Part shown: piece by piece, positions 53,129 to 61,691 of the stretch
Numbering within the stretch: the stretch's first letter is position 1
Layout of the letters: the number at the start of each line of letters is the position of its first letter
NCBI RefSeq assembly: GCF_026236535.1
Contig: NZ_JAHTMW010000001.1
Coordinates: 124,001-188,000, forward strand
Direction: 5' to 3'
DNA: 64,000 nucleotides
Source of the DNA: Streptomyces sp. SKN60
GTDB lineage: Bacteria > Actinomycetota > Actinomycetes > Streptomycetales > Streptomycetaceae
Position numbers and translations under genes: made by a program
Notes under the pieces: generated by a model
Told to the model about the DNA's origin: nothing
Databases searched by the model: none
Seen by the model: the letters and a program-made list of their open reading frames with translations, nothing else

Positions 53129-54604
53129 GTGGCCGAGGAGCTCACGACGGAGAACCCGGAGACCCCGGAGGAGTCCGAAGAGCAGGCGATCAAGCAGCGC
53201 AAGAACGGCCTGTACCGGGGCGTCTCCGACGAGCTCGCCGACAGCATGAAGTCCGGCTGGGCCGACACCGAGCTGCACGGCCTCGCCCCGATCGCCCAGG
53301 CCGCCCACACCGCCGCCCGCCGCGCCGCGCTCTCCGCGCGCTTCCCGGGCGAGCGCCTGGTGATCCCGGCCGGCAATCTGAAGACCCGGTCGAACGACAC
53401 CGAGTACTCCTTCCGCGCCTCCACCGAGTACGCGTACCTCACCGGCGACCAGACCCAGGACGGCGTGCTCGTCCTGGAGCCCGCCGCCGACGAGGACGGC
53501 CACGAGGCGACGATCTACCTGCTGCCGCGCTCCGACCGCGAGAACGGCGAGTTCTGGCTCGACGGCCAGGGCGAGCTGTGGGTCGGCCGCCGGCACTCCC
53601 TCGCCGAGGCGGAGCAGCTGCTCGGCATCCCCGCGCAGGACGTCCGCGAGCTGCCCGAGCGGCTCAAGGAGGCCACCGGCCCGGTCCGCGCCGTGCGCGG
53701 CCACGACGCCGGCATCGAGGCCGCCCTCACCGACAAGGTCACCGCCGAGCGCGACGAGGAGCTGCGGGTCTTCCTCTCCGAGGCCCGCCTCGTGAAGGAC
53801 GCCTTCGAGGTCGCCGAGCTGGAGAAGGCCTGCGCCTCGACCGCCCGCGGCTTCGAGGACGTCGTCAAGGTCCTCGACAAGGCGCGGGCCACCAGCGAGC
53901 GCTACATCGAAGGCACCTTCTTCCTGCGCGCCCGCGTCGAGGGCAACGACGTCGGCTACGGCACCATCGCCGCCGCCGGCCCGCACGCCTGCACCCTGCA
54001 CTGGGTCCGCAACGACGGCCCGGTCCGCTCCGGCGACCTGCTGCTGCTCGACGCCGGCGTGGAGACCACCGAGCTCTACACCGCCGACGTCACCCGCACC
54101 CTGCCGATCAACGGCCGGTTCACGGAGATCCAGCGCAAGATCTACGACGCCGTGTACGAGGCGCAGGAGGCCGGCATCGCCGCGGTGAAGCCGGGCGCCG
54201 GCTACCGCGACTTCCACGACGCCGCCCAGCGCGTGCTCGCCGAGAAGCTCGTCGAGTGGGGCCTGGTCGAGGGCCCGGTGGAGCGCGTCCTGGAGCTCAA
54301 CCTGCAGCGCCGCTGGACCCTGCACGGCACCGGTCACATGCTCGGCATGGACGTCCACGACTGCGCCGCCGCGCGCACCGAGGCGTACGTCGACACGACC
54401 CTGGAGCCGGGCATGTGCCTGACGGTCGAGCCGGGGCTCTACTTCCAGGCCGACGACCTGACCGTGCCGGAGGAGTACCGGGGCATCGGCGTCCGGATCG
54501 AGGACGACATCCTCGTCACCGAGGACGGCAACCGGAACCTCTCCGACCAGCTGCCGCGCCGCTCCGACGAGGTCGAGGCGTGGATGGCCGGCCTGCTGGG
54601 CTGA
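53129..54604 (+). CDS. pepP: Xaa-Pro aminopeptidase (aminopeptidase P, M24B)
   Basis: The 491-residue enzyme has an acidic N-terminus, a creatinase-type N-domain (about 55-215) and a pita-bread catalytic domain. All dinuclear metal ligands are present: DAGVE, YTADVTR, HGTGHMLGMDVHD, TVEPGLY and VRIEDD. It removes N-terminal residues preceding proline. GTG 53129 follows AAGAGGAGG. A Rho-independent-like terminator lies 12 bases after the stop. Confidence 0.94.
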   Translation: MAEELTTENPETPEESEEQAIKQRKNGLYRGVSDELADSMKSGWADTELHGLAPIAQAAHTAARRAALSARFPGERLVIPAGNLKTRSNDTEYSFRASTEYAYLTGDQTQDGVLVLEPAADEDGHEATIYLLPRSDRENGEFWLDGQGELWVGRRHSLAEAEQLLGIPAQDVRELPERLKEATGPVRAVRGHDAGIEAALTDKVTAERDEELRVFLSEARLVKDAFEVAELEKACASTARGFEDVVKVLDKARATSERYIEGTFFLRARVEGNDVGYGTIAAAGPHACTLHWVRNDGPVRSGDLLLLDAGVETTELYTADVTRTLPINGRFTEIQRKIYDAVYEAQEAGIAAVKPGAGYRDFHDAAQRVLAEKLVEWGLVEGPVERVLELNLQRRWTLHGTGHMLGMDVHDCAAARTEAYVDTTLEPGMCLTVEPGLYFQADDLTVPEEYRGIGVRIEDDILVTEDGNRNLSDQLPRRSDEVEAWMAGLLG

Positions 54605-54615
54605 CACGCATGTGG

Positions 54616-54647
54616 AGCCCCCGCCGACGACGTCGGCGGGGGCTTTT
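54616..54647 (+). terminator. Rho-independent terminator of pepP
   Basis: A 13-bp GC-rich stem (54616-54628 with 54632-54644) with a 3-base loop is followed by a short T run. It is the most classical intrinsic terminator in the window. Confidence 0.88.
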
Positions 54648-54650
54648 CGT

Positions 54651-55100
54651 CTAGGTGAGCGCGAGCGGCGCGTCCGCGCGCCACTTCAGCAGCTTGTCGA
54701 AGCTGACGAGCGCGCCGCCTCTTCCCGTACGCCCGAAGTGGACGTGGTCGGCGAGCTCCTCGATCAGACGCAGGCCGCGCCCGTTCTCGGCGTCGGGGGC
54801 CGCCGCCGGAACGAGTGCGGCGCCGGAGAAGCCGGGGCCCGCGTCGGCCACCTCGATCCGGCAGGTCTCGCCGTCGAGGTAGGCGGTGACGCGGTACGCC
54901 TCCGAGGTCCGGCCGCCCCGGCCGGCGGCGGCCCCGCCGTGCTCGACGGCGTTCGCGCAGGCCTCGGTGAGCGCCACCGACAACTCGTACGACACGTCCG
55001 GATCGACCCCGGCCGTCTCCATCGTGCCGAGCAGCAGGCGCCGGGCGAGCGGGACGCTCGCGGCCTCGCGCCGCAGATGCAGGGACCACCAGATGCTCAT
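54651..55100 (-). CDS. RsbW-type ATP-binding anti-sigma-like protein
   Basis: The 149-residue HATPase_c_2 protein has N box ALTEACANAVEHGG and G boxes DAGPGFSG and NGRGLRLIEELADHV. ATG 55100 follows CAGGAGG. It resembles Streptomyces RsbW-like serine kinases that bind SigB-type sigma factors or their antagonists. It is convergent with pepP, separated by the terminator. Confidence 0.88.
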   Translation of the reverse strand: MSIWWSLHLRREAASVPLARRLLLGTMETAGVDPDVSYELSVALTEACANAVEHGGAAAGRGGRTSEAYRVTAYLDGETCRIEVADAGPGFSGAALVPAAAPDAENGRGLRLIEELADHVHFGRTGRGGALVSFDKLLKWRADAPLALT

Positions 55101-55244
55101 GCTCCAGCCTCCTGGCTGCGGCTCGACATGCTGCGGCACGACATACCGATACGTATTGCCGTACGGGGTGGTCCATAAGCCCCCTCCCACCGCAACAGCG
55201 CCCGTTCGGCGGATGCGGGGACGCGTCCGCCGGTGTATGTCGCC

Positions 55245-55327
55245 GCGAAGACCGCCGGAAGACGGCCAGAAGACCCCTCGGAAGATCCCTCGGAAGATCC
55301 CCAGAAGGCACCCCGAAGACCCCCAAG
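55245..55327. repeat. Degenerate 11-12 bp direct repeats (GAAGA-C-run)
   Basis: Seven tandem-like units of the form GAAGA(C/T)CCC(C/T)(CG) lie between the RsbW-type gene and the membrane protein gene. The same type of repeat occurs at 62850-62910 upstream of serS. Confidence 0.6.
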
Positions 55328-55387
55328 GGTGACCTTCCGGACCTGCCGTATGGAGGGGGTGGGCCTGGTGCGATGATGGGCCCCGCC

Positions 55388-56191
55388 ATGTCTGCCCCCG
55401 CGCTCGCACCACGTCTGCTGAGGGCCGCGGTGTTCACCGCGGTCTGCGTCGTGCTGTCCGGGCTCGGCCACGCGCTCGCCGCCTGTGCGGGGATCGCGCT
55501 GTGGTCGCTGGTCGCCGGTTTCCTCGGCGTCTTCGGGGTCATCGTGCTCTTCACGGGCCGGGAGCGCTCGCTGCCCGCGATCGTGACCGCGCTCGCCGGC
55601 GGACAGCTCGCCCTGCACGCCCTGTTCGGGCTCGGCCAGCGCCGGCTCGTGACCGGCCCGCAGGCCGACGAGGCGCTCCTCCGGCTCGCCGCCAAGCTGG
55701 TCTGCGGGGGCGGCGCCGCCGCGCTCAGCCCCGCCGACGCGGCCCGCATCGTCAGCGACGCCGGGCTCGCCCCCGCCGTCCCGGCCGGTGGGGTGCACGC
55801 GCACCTGGCCGGCATGGCGGACCCGGCGGCCGGCCAGACCGGTCTCGCCGCCCTCGTCCCCAGCCTGCCGATGGTGCTCGGCCACCTGCTCGCCGCGCTT
55901 GTGACGGGCTGGCTGCTGCGCCGGGGCGACCTCGCCCTCCGCCGCCTCGTCACGCTCTCCGCGCAGGGTGCCGTCGAGCTCGCCGAGTGCGCGCTCGTCC
56001 GCTCGCTGCGCGGCGCGCTCGCGCTCGTACGGGCGCTGCTCGCCGGGCTGCCGGGCGCTCCGGCCACCGGGCCGCGCGGCCCGTCCCGTACCACCGCCGA
56101 CTCCTCGCCGCCGCCGGTGGCCGAGGTGCTCAAGGACACGGTGATCAGGCGCGGCCCGCCGGCCGCCGCCCGCTGCGTCCTCGCAGCCTGA
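55388..56191 (+). CDS. Integral membrane protein
   Basis: The 267-residue protein has about five hydrophobic segments (about 10-25, 28-55, 62-82, 160-185 and a weaker one). Between them lies a loop containing LVCGGGAAALSPADAARIVSDAGL. The ATG at 55388 is chosen; ATGs at 55373 and 55376 are also in frame. It precedes ycnI by 133 bases in the same direction and may belong to the copper operon. Family unknown, with no metal-binding His/Met cluster beyond GGVHAHLAGM. Confidence 0.75.
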   Translation: MSAPALAPRLLRAAVFTAVCVVLSGLGHALAACAGIALWSLVAGFLGVFGVIVLFTGRERSLPAIVTALAGGQLALHALFGLGQRRLVTGPQADEALLRLAAKLVCGGGAAALSPADAARIVSDAGLAPAVPAGGVHAHLAGMADPAAGQTGLAALVPSLPMVLGHLLAALVTGWLLRRGDLALRRLVTLSAQGAVELAECALVRSLRGALALVRALLAGLPGAPATGPRGPSRTTADSSPPPVAEVLKDTVIRRGPPAAARCVLAA

Positions 56192-56324
56192 CGCGGACCG
56201 CTCCAGCCACATCGAGACACCTCGGGGGGGCGGGTCCGCAGCGTCCGCGCGTGTGCGCGGACCGCACCCGCCTGCTTCGTGCCTCCCCTGAGGCACCTCT
56301 CCCATGAACTGGAGTGTCTCCGTC

Positions 56325-57083
56325 ATGAGCGTTTCCCGTGCCTTCTCCCGGACCTTCCTCGCCCGCGCCGCCGTCGCCGGCGGTGTCGCCGCCTCCTCCG
56401 TCCTGCTGCTCGCCGGCACCGCCGCCGCGCACGTGAGCGTGCAGCCCGTGGGCCAGGCGGCCAAGGGCGGTTACGCGACCGTCAACGTGAAGGTGCCGAA
56501 CGAGCGCGACAACGCCTCCACCGTCAAGGTCGAGGTCAACTTCCCGACCGACCACCCGCTGGCGTCCGTGATGCCGCAGCCGGTGCCCGGCTGGAAGGTC
56601 GAGGTCACCAAGGCCAAGCTGGCCAAGCCGCTGGAGCTGCACGGCAAGAAGATCGACCAGGCGGTCGCCAAGGTCACCTGGACCGCCGACGGCTCGAAGA
56701 TCGGCCCCGGCCAGTTCCAGCAGTTCCCGCTCTCCCTCGGGCAGCTGCCCGAGGACACCGACTCGCTCGTGCTCAAGGCGATCCAGACCTACGACAACAA
56801 CGAGGTCGTGCGCTGGATCGAGGAGCCCAAGGAGGGCGCCGCCGAGCCCGAGAGCCCGGCGCCGGTCCTGAAGCTGTCCGCCGCGTCCGACGACCACCAC
56901 GGCGGTGCGGCCGCCGACGACAAGACCGCGGACAAGGCCGGCCACGACACCGAGGACGGCGCGCACGAGGCCGCCGCCGACACGACCGACACCGCGGCGC
57001 GCGTGCTCGGCGTGGTCGGCATCCTCGTGGGCGTCGCCGGAATCGCCTTCGGCGTCCTGGCCGGGCGCCGCCGCTCGGCCTGA
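56325..57083 (+). CDS. ycnI: YcnI-family copper-binding membrane-anchored protein
   Basis: The 252-residue protein has a signal peptide ending AGTAAA, so the mature N-terminus is His (HVSVQPVGQ), the Cu(II)-binding N-terminal His of YcnI/DUF1775. The beta-sandwich contains the Trp of PVPGWKVEV. A His/Asp-rich linker (SDDHHGG, GHDTEDGAHEA) and a C-terminal membrane helix followed by RRRSA fix it outside. It acts as an extracellular copper chaperone at the head of the Sco-PCuAC-CopCD operon. Confidence 0.9.
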   Translation: MSVSRAFSRTFLARAAVAGGVAASSVLLLAGTAAAHVSVQPVGQAAKGGYATVNVKVPNERDNASTVKVEVNFPTDHPLASVMPQPVPGWKVEVTKAKLAKPLELHGKKIDQAVAKVTWTADGSKIGPGQFQQFPLSLGQLPEDTDSLVLKAIQTYDNNEVVRWIEEPKEGAAEPESPAPVLKLSAASDDHHGGAAADDKTADKAGHDTEDGAHEAAADTTDTAARVLGVVGILVGVAGIAFGVLAGRRRSA

Positions 57084-57112
57084 CGGCCGTCACCCTCACG
57101 GAAAGAACCAGC

Positions 57113-57871
57113 ATGTCCGACACCAAGTCCGACACGACGTCCGAGAAGCGCTCCGAGAAGCACTCCGACGCGAAGGACGGCGGCCGCCCCGGCCGCCGGG
57201 CCCCGCTGATCATCTCCGCGGCCGCGATCGTCGCCGCCATCGGCGTCACCGCGGCCGTGGGCCTCGGCGGTGGCGACGACACGAAGGCCGGCACCGGCAG
57301 CAGCCCGGTCGCCGAGGTCTCCGGCGGCTCCGACAACACCAAGGCCGCCACCGTCCTGGACCGGCCCTTCACCAAGCCCGACCTGGTCCTGACCGACAGC
57401 AAGGGCGAGAAGTACGACCTGCGCGAGCGCACCAAGGGCAAGCCGACCCTGCTCTACTTCGGCTACACCCACTGCCCGGACGTCTGCCCGCTGACGATGA
57501 GCAACATCGCCATCGCCCGCAAGGCGCTCCCCAAGGCCGACCAGGACAAGCTCCAGGTCGTCTTCGTCACCACCGACCCGGAGCGGGACACCGCCGCCGA
57601 GCTCGGCAAGTGGCTGCCGGCCGCCGGCGACCCGTCCTTCACCGGACTCACCGGCGACTTCTCGGCCATCCAGGCCGGGGCCCGTTCCATCGGCATCGGC
57701 ATCGACCCGCCCCAGAAGGAGAAGGACGGCTCCGTCGTCTCCATGCACGGCGCCCAGGTGATCGCGTTCTCGCCGACCACCGACCAGGGCTATGTGCTCT
57801 ACGGCGAGGACACCACGTCCGACCAGTACGCCGCCGACCTGCCGAAGCTCATCAAGGGGGAGAACCCGTGA
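57113..57871 (+). CDS. sco: Sco1/SenC copper chaperone
   Basis: The 252-residue protein has a basic N-terminus, one membrane anchor (about 31-53) and a thioredoxin-like domain. Its CPDVCP site has Cys121 and Cys125, and the third ligand is His212 (VSMHG). It delivers copper to cytochrome c oxidase CuA. In S. lividans the orthologue is also needed for development under low copper. ATG 57113 follows ACGGAAAG. Its stop overlaps the next gene by GTGA (4 bases). Confidence 0.93.
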   Translation: MSDTKSDTTSEKRSEKHSDAKDGGRPGRRAPLIISAAAIVAAIGVTAAVGLGGGDDTKAGTGSSPVAEVSGGSDNTKAATVLDRPFTKPDLVLTDSKGEKYDLRERTKGKPTLLYFGYTHCPDVCPLTMSNIAIARKALPKADQDKLQVVFVTTDPERDTAAELGKWLPAAGDPSFTGLTGDFSAIQAGARSIGIGIDPPQKEKDGSVVSMHGAQVIAFSPTTDQGYVLYGEDTTSDQYAADLPKLIKGENP

Positions 57872-58320
57872 ACCGCCGCACCACCGCCCTGTCCGCCGCC
57901 GTGGCGCTCGCCGCCGCGCTCGCGCTGACCGGGTGCTCGACCGACAGCGACAAGCCCGAGCTGAAGGTGAGCGGCGCGTTCATGCCCCAGCCGGTGATGG
58001 ACATGGCCGGCGGCTTCCTCACCATCACCAACAGCAGCGGCACGGCCGACAAGCTCACCTCCGTCACCAGCGGCCTCTCGGACGACATCACGATCCACGA
58101 GACCAAGAACCAGAAGATGCAGGAGGTGACGTCCTTCGACATCCCCGCGAACGGCGAACTGAAGCTCGAACGCGGCGGCAGCCACATCATGTTCATGGAG
58201 CTGAAGAAGCAGCCCAAGCAGGGCGAGAAGGTCGACATCGAGCTCCACTTCGAGAAGTCCGACCCCATCAAGGTCACGCTTCCCGTCGAGGCGCCCAACC
58301 ACAACCCCAAGCAGCACTGA
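57868..58320 (+). CDS. ecuC: PCu(A)C-type copper chaperone lipoprotein (ECuC-like)
   Basis: The 150-residue lipoprotein has lipobox LTGC (Cys23). The PCuAC domain has M84-x21-H106-x-M108, matching the canonical M-x21-H-x-M ligands, plus His77 near the usual first ligand position. It hands Cu(I) to Sco. GTG 57868 overlaps the sco stop by 4 bases, so synthesis is coupled. Symbol by analogy with the S. lividans ECuC-Sco locus. Confidence 0.9.
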   Translation: MNRRTTALSAAVALAAALALTGCSTDSDKPELKVSGAFMPQPVMDMAGGFLTITNSSGTADKLTSVTSGLSDDITIHETKNQKMQEVTSFDIPANGELKLERGGSHIMFMELKKQPKQGEKVDIELHFEKSDPIKVTLPVEAPNHNPKQH

Positions 58321-58345
58321 GCTCTTTGAGGGAGTGACACACACG

Positions 58346-60319
58346 ATGACAACCACCGCCCCGCGCCTCGGGCCGGCCCCCGGACGGGGACACGCCCTCG
58401 TCCGGCTCGTCCGGCTGCTGCTCGTCGCCGCCGCGCTGCTCGGCACGGTGCTCGCCGCCGCGGGCCCCGCGTCCGCGCACGCGGCGCTGACCGGCAGCGA
58501 CCCGCAGGACGGGGCGGTGGTCGCCACCGCCCCCAAGGAGGTCAACCTGACCTTCTCGGAGGAGGTCGCCATGAGCGACGACTCCATCCGGGTCCTCGAC
58601 CCGGCCGGGAAGCGGGTCGACACCGGCGAGATACGGAACCTGTGCAGCGGCTCGATCGTCCGCTACGGCGTCGCCCTGCTGCCCGGACTGCCCGACGGCA
58701 CCTACACCGTGGCCTGGCAGACCGTCTCCGCCGACAGCCACCCGGTCTCCGGCGCCTTCACCTTCTCCGTCGGCGCCCCCTCCACCACCTCCGTCGCCCT
58801 GCCCGACACCCCCGTCGGCGGCGGCCTGGTCGGCGCGCTCTACGGCATCGCGCGCTACCTCTCGTACGCCGGATTCGTCGTCCTCGTCGGCGGCGGGGCC
58901 TTCGTCCTGGCCTGCTGGCCGCGCGGCGCCGCCGCGCGCCCGGTGCAGCGGCTCGTGGTCCGGGGCTGGCTCACGCTGACCGCGGCCACCCTGGCGCTGC
59001 TGCTGCTCCGCCACCCGTACACCAAGACCGGAAAGCTCGGCGACGTCTTCGACCTGGGCGGCCTCCGGGCCGTCCTGGAGACCAAGACCGGCGCCGCGCT
59101 CTCCTCCCGGCTGCTGCTGCTCGGCGCCGCCGCGCTGTTCGTCGCCGTGCTGTTCGGCGCCTACGCCCGGCGCCGCGACGAGAAGGAGCACAAGGACCTC
59201 ACCTTCGGCCTCGCCCTCGGCGGCACCGTCGTCGCGGCCGGCATCGCCGGTACGTGGGCGCTGGCCGAGCACGCCTCGACCGGGCTCCAGCCGGGCATCG
59301 CGATGCCGGTCGACATCCTGCACCTGCTGGCCGTCGCCGCCTGGCTCGGCGGACTCACCGCCCTGCTCGTCGCGCTCTACCGGGCTCCGTCGGTCGAACG
59401 GTCCGCCGTCGAGCGCTACTCGAACCTGGCCTTCGGCTCGGTCGTCGTCCTCGCCGCCACCGGCATCTACCAGACCTGGCGGCAGGTCGGCACCTGGTCG
59501 GCCCTGACCGACACCCGGTACGGACAGCTGCTCCTGGTCAAGGTCGGCCTGGTGGCCGTCCTGGTCGGCATCGGGTGGGTGTCGCGGCGGTGGGTGCGGC
59601 GGCTCGCGGAGCGACCGGTGGGAGCGGAGACCTCCGATGCGGAGACCTCTGAGGACGAGGTCTCTGAGAACGAGGTCTCTGAGGACGAGGTCTCCGCAGA
59701 GGTGGCCGACGAGCCGGAGGCCGCCGAGCCGGAGGCCGACCCCGAGCGGGCCGCGCAGCTCGCCCGGCAGCGGGCCGCCGTCGCCACCGCGCAGCGGAAG
59801 AAGGCGCGGGACGCCGACCCCGAGCGGGCCGGGCTGCGCCGCTCGGTGCTCACCGAGGCCGCCGTGGCGGTCGTCCTGCTCGCGGTGACGACCGTGCTCA
59901 CCTCCACCGAGCCCGCCCGTACCGAGGAGGAGGCCGGCCGGGGCCGCGCCGCCGCCGGTGCCGCCGCCGTGCCCAACCGTCCCATCGACGTCCGGCTGCC
60001 CTTCGACACCGGCGGCGTGGACGGCAAGGGCACCGTGCAGCTCGCCCTGGACCCCGGTCGTACGGGCGCCAACGCGCTGCACATCTATGTGCTGCGGCCA
60101 AACGGCCGGGCGCTCGACGTGCCCGAGGTGAAGGTCTCCTTCACCCTCAAGGCGAAGGACATCGGCCCGCTGCCGGTGCTGCCCGACCGCATCCAGACCG
60201 GACACTGGACGGCGAGCGGCGTCCAGCTGCCGATGGCGGGCGAGTGGCTGATGCAGGTCACCGTCCGTACCTCCGAGATCGACCAGACCACCATCGAGAA
60301 GAACGTGAAGATCGGCTGA
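58346..60319 (+). CDS. CopC-CopD fusion copper transport protein
   Basis: The 657-residue protein has a signal peptide, then an N-terminal CopC domain beginning with mature His45 (AHAALTGSDPQDG). Eight or so CopD membrane helices (about 160-460) follow, then an acidic Glu/Ser repeat linker (about 425-460). A final extracellular beta domain is present after a last helix near 510-530. It probably brings copper across the membrane or into the periplasm-like space. ATG 58346 follows GAGGGA. It is tightly spaced after ecuC (25 bases). Confidence 0.9.
   Translation: MTTTAPRLGPAPGRGHALVRLVRLLLVAAALLGTVLAAAGPASAHAALTGSDPQDGAVVATAPKEVNLTFSEEVAMSDDSIRVLDPAGKRVDTGEIRNLCSGSIVRYGVALLPGLPDGTYTVAWQTVSADSHPVSGAFTFSVGAPSTTSVALPDTPVGGGLVGALYGIARYLSYAGFVVLVGGGAFVLACWPRGAAARPVQRLVVRGWLTLTAATLALLLLRHPYTKTGKLGDVFDLGGLRAVLETKTGAALSSRLLLLGAAALFVAVLFGAYARRRDEKEHKDLTFGLALGGTVVAAGIAGTWALAEHASTGLQPGIAMPVDILHLLAVAAWLGGLTALLVALYRAPSVERSAVERYSNLAFGSVVVLAATGIYQTWRQVGTWSALTDTRYGQLLLVKVGLVAVLVGIGWVSRRWVRRLAERPVGAETSDAETSEDEVSENEVSEDEVSAEVADEPEAAEPEADPERAAQLARQRAAVATAQRKKARDADPERAGLRRSVLTEAAVAVVLLAVTTVLTSTEPARTEEEAGRGRAAAGAAAVPNRPIDVRLPFDTGGVDGKGTVQLALDPGRTGANALHIYVLRPNGRALDVPEVKVSFTLKAKDIGPLPVLPDRIQTGHWTASGVQLPMAGEWLMQVTVRTSEIDQTTIEKNVKIG
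59651..59695 (+). repeat. 15-bp in-frame tandem repeat in the CopC-CopD gene
   Basis: Three copies of GAGGACGAGGTCTCT (one or no mismatches each) encode Glu-Asp/Asn-Glu-Val-Ser units in the acidic cytoplasmic linker. Confidence 0.85.
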
Positions 60320-60324
60320 GCCCC

Positions 60325-61602
60325 GTGAGCGACAACAACCTTGAGATCTCCCGCCGACGGGTGCTCGGCACCGTGGGCGCGGCCGGCGCCGCCGGACTCG
60401 TGATCGGCGCGGCCGGCGGTGCCGGCATCTCCGCGGCGGTGTCCGGGGACGGTTCCGAGACCGGCAAGGCCGGCTCCGGCGGTTCGACGGCGCTGACCAC
60501 GGTCGGTGCGACCGAGGTGATGTTTCACGGGAAACATCAAGCGGGGATCACCACTCCGCTTCAGTCCCGGGGCCATCTGGTCGCCTTCGACCTCGTGCCG
60601 GGCGCGGGCCGCAAGGAGGCCGCCGCGCTGCTCCGCCGCTGGTCGGCGACGGCGAAGGCGCTGATGGCGGGCCGGACGGCGAGCGGGGCCGCCGACACCG
60701 GGATCGCCCTTGACGCGGGCCCGTCCTCCCTGACGGTGACCTTCGGCTTCGGCCGCACCTTCTTCGACCGCACCGGTCTCGCCGCGCGCCGCCCCGCCCA
60801 GCTCGATCCGCTGCCCGCCTTCTCCTCGGACGCGCTCGACCCGAAGCGGTCGGAGGGCGATCTGTGGGTGCAGATCGGCGCGGACGACGCGCTGGTCGCC
60901 TTCCACGCGCTGCGTGCGCTCCAGAAGGACGCGGGCGAGACGGCCCGGGTGCGCTGGCAGATGAACGGCTTCAACCGCTCGGCCGGCGCCACCGCCCGCC
61001 CGATGACCGCCCGCAATCTGATGGGCCAGGTCGACGGCACCAACAACCCCAAGCCGGCCGACCCCGACTTCGACCGGCGGATCTTCGTGCCGCAGGGCGC
61101 TGCCGGTGCCCAGGACTGGATGGCGGGCGGCTCGTACGCGGTCGTCCGGCGGATCCGGATGCTGCTCGACGACTGGGAGCGGCTGTCCCTGGACAAGCAG
61201 GAGAAGGTGATCGGGCGGCGGAAGTCGGACGGCGCACCGCTCTCCGGCGGGACCGAGACGACTCCGCTCGACCTGAACAAGAGGGGTCCGGACGGCAAGA
61301 CCGTCATCCCCGACAACGCCCATGCCCGGATCTCCGCCCCCGAACAGAACGGCGGGGCGGCGATGCTGCGCCGGCCGTTCTCCTTCCACGACGGGATCGC
61401 GGCCGACGGCACGCCGGACGCCGGGCTGCTCTTCGTCTGCTGGCAGGCCGATCCGCTGCGCGGTTTCGTGCCCGTACAGCGCAAGCTGGACCGGGGCGAC
61501 GCCCTGTCGCCGTTCCTGCGGCACGAGGCGAGCGGTCTGTTCGCGGCGCCGGGCGGGCCGGCGGAGGGCGAGTACGTGGGGCAGCGCCTGCTTGAGGCGT
61601 AG
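60325..61602 (+). CDS. dtpA: DyP-type heme peroxidase with Tat signal (DtpA-like)
   Basis: The 425-residue DyP peroxidase has a twin-arginine signal (ISRRRVLGT, residues 8-16) and an Ala/Gly-rich hydrophobic stretch. The DyP signature GQVDGTNNP is near residue 234-242, with catalytic Asp in GxxDG, and an Arg/His heme environment toward the C-terminus. GTG 60325 is 5 bases after the CopC-CopD stop. In S. lividans, DtpA lies in the same Sco-ECuC-CopCD locus and is required for maturation of the copper oxidase GlxA. A parS-like site lies within codons 65-72. Confidence 0.92.
   Translation: MSDNNLEISRRRVLGTVGAAGAAGLVIGAAGGAGISAAVSGDGSETGKAGSGGSTALTTVGATEVMFHGKHQAGITTPLQSRGHLVAFDLVPGAGRKEAAALLRRWSATAKALMAGRTASGAADTGIALDAGPSSLTVTFGFGRTFFDRTGLAARRPAQLDPLPAFSSDALDPKRSEGDLWVQIGADDALVAFHALRALQKDAGETARVRWQMNGFNRSAGATARPMTARNLMGQVDGTNNPKPADPDFDRRIFVPQGAAGAQDWMAGGSYAVVRRIRMLLDDWERLSLDKQEKVIGRRKSDGAPLSGGTETTPLDLNKRGPDGKTVIPDNAHARISAPEQNGGAAMLRRPFSFHDGIAADGTPDAGLLFVCWQADPLRGFVPVQRKLDRGDALSPFLRHEASGLFAAPGGPAEGEYVGQRLLEA
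60518..60539. other. parS-like ParB-binding site inside dtpA
   Basis: The core GTTTCACGGGAAAC (60522-60535) differs at one base from the Streptomyces parS consensus GTTTCACGTGAAAC. Flanks extend it to perfect inverted arms TGATGTTTC and GAAACATCA. Streptomyces parS sites cluster within a few hundred kb of oriC, consistent with the location. Confidence 0.8.
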
Positions 61603-61691
61603 CGCGCAGTGCGTCTCCCGGAGTCGTGGCGGGCCCGCTCGGTGCGTCGTAGCGAGCCCGTCGGCTCCGGGCCCTCCATTAGGGTGACCGT

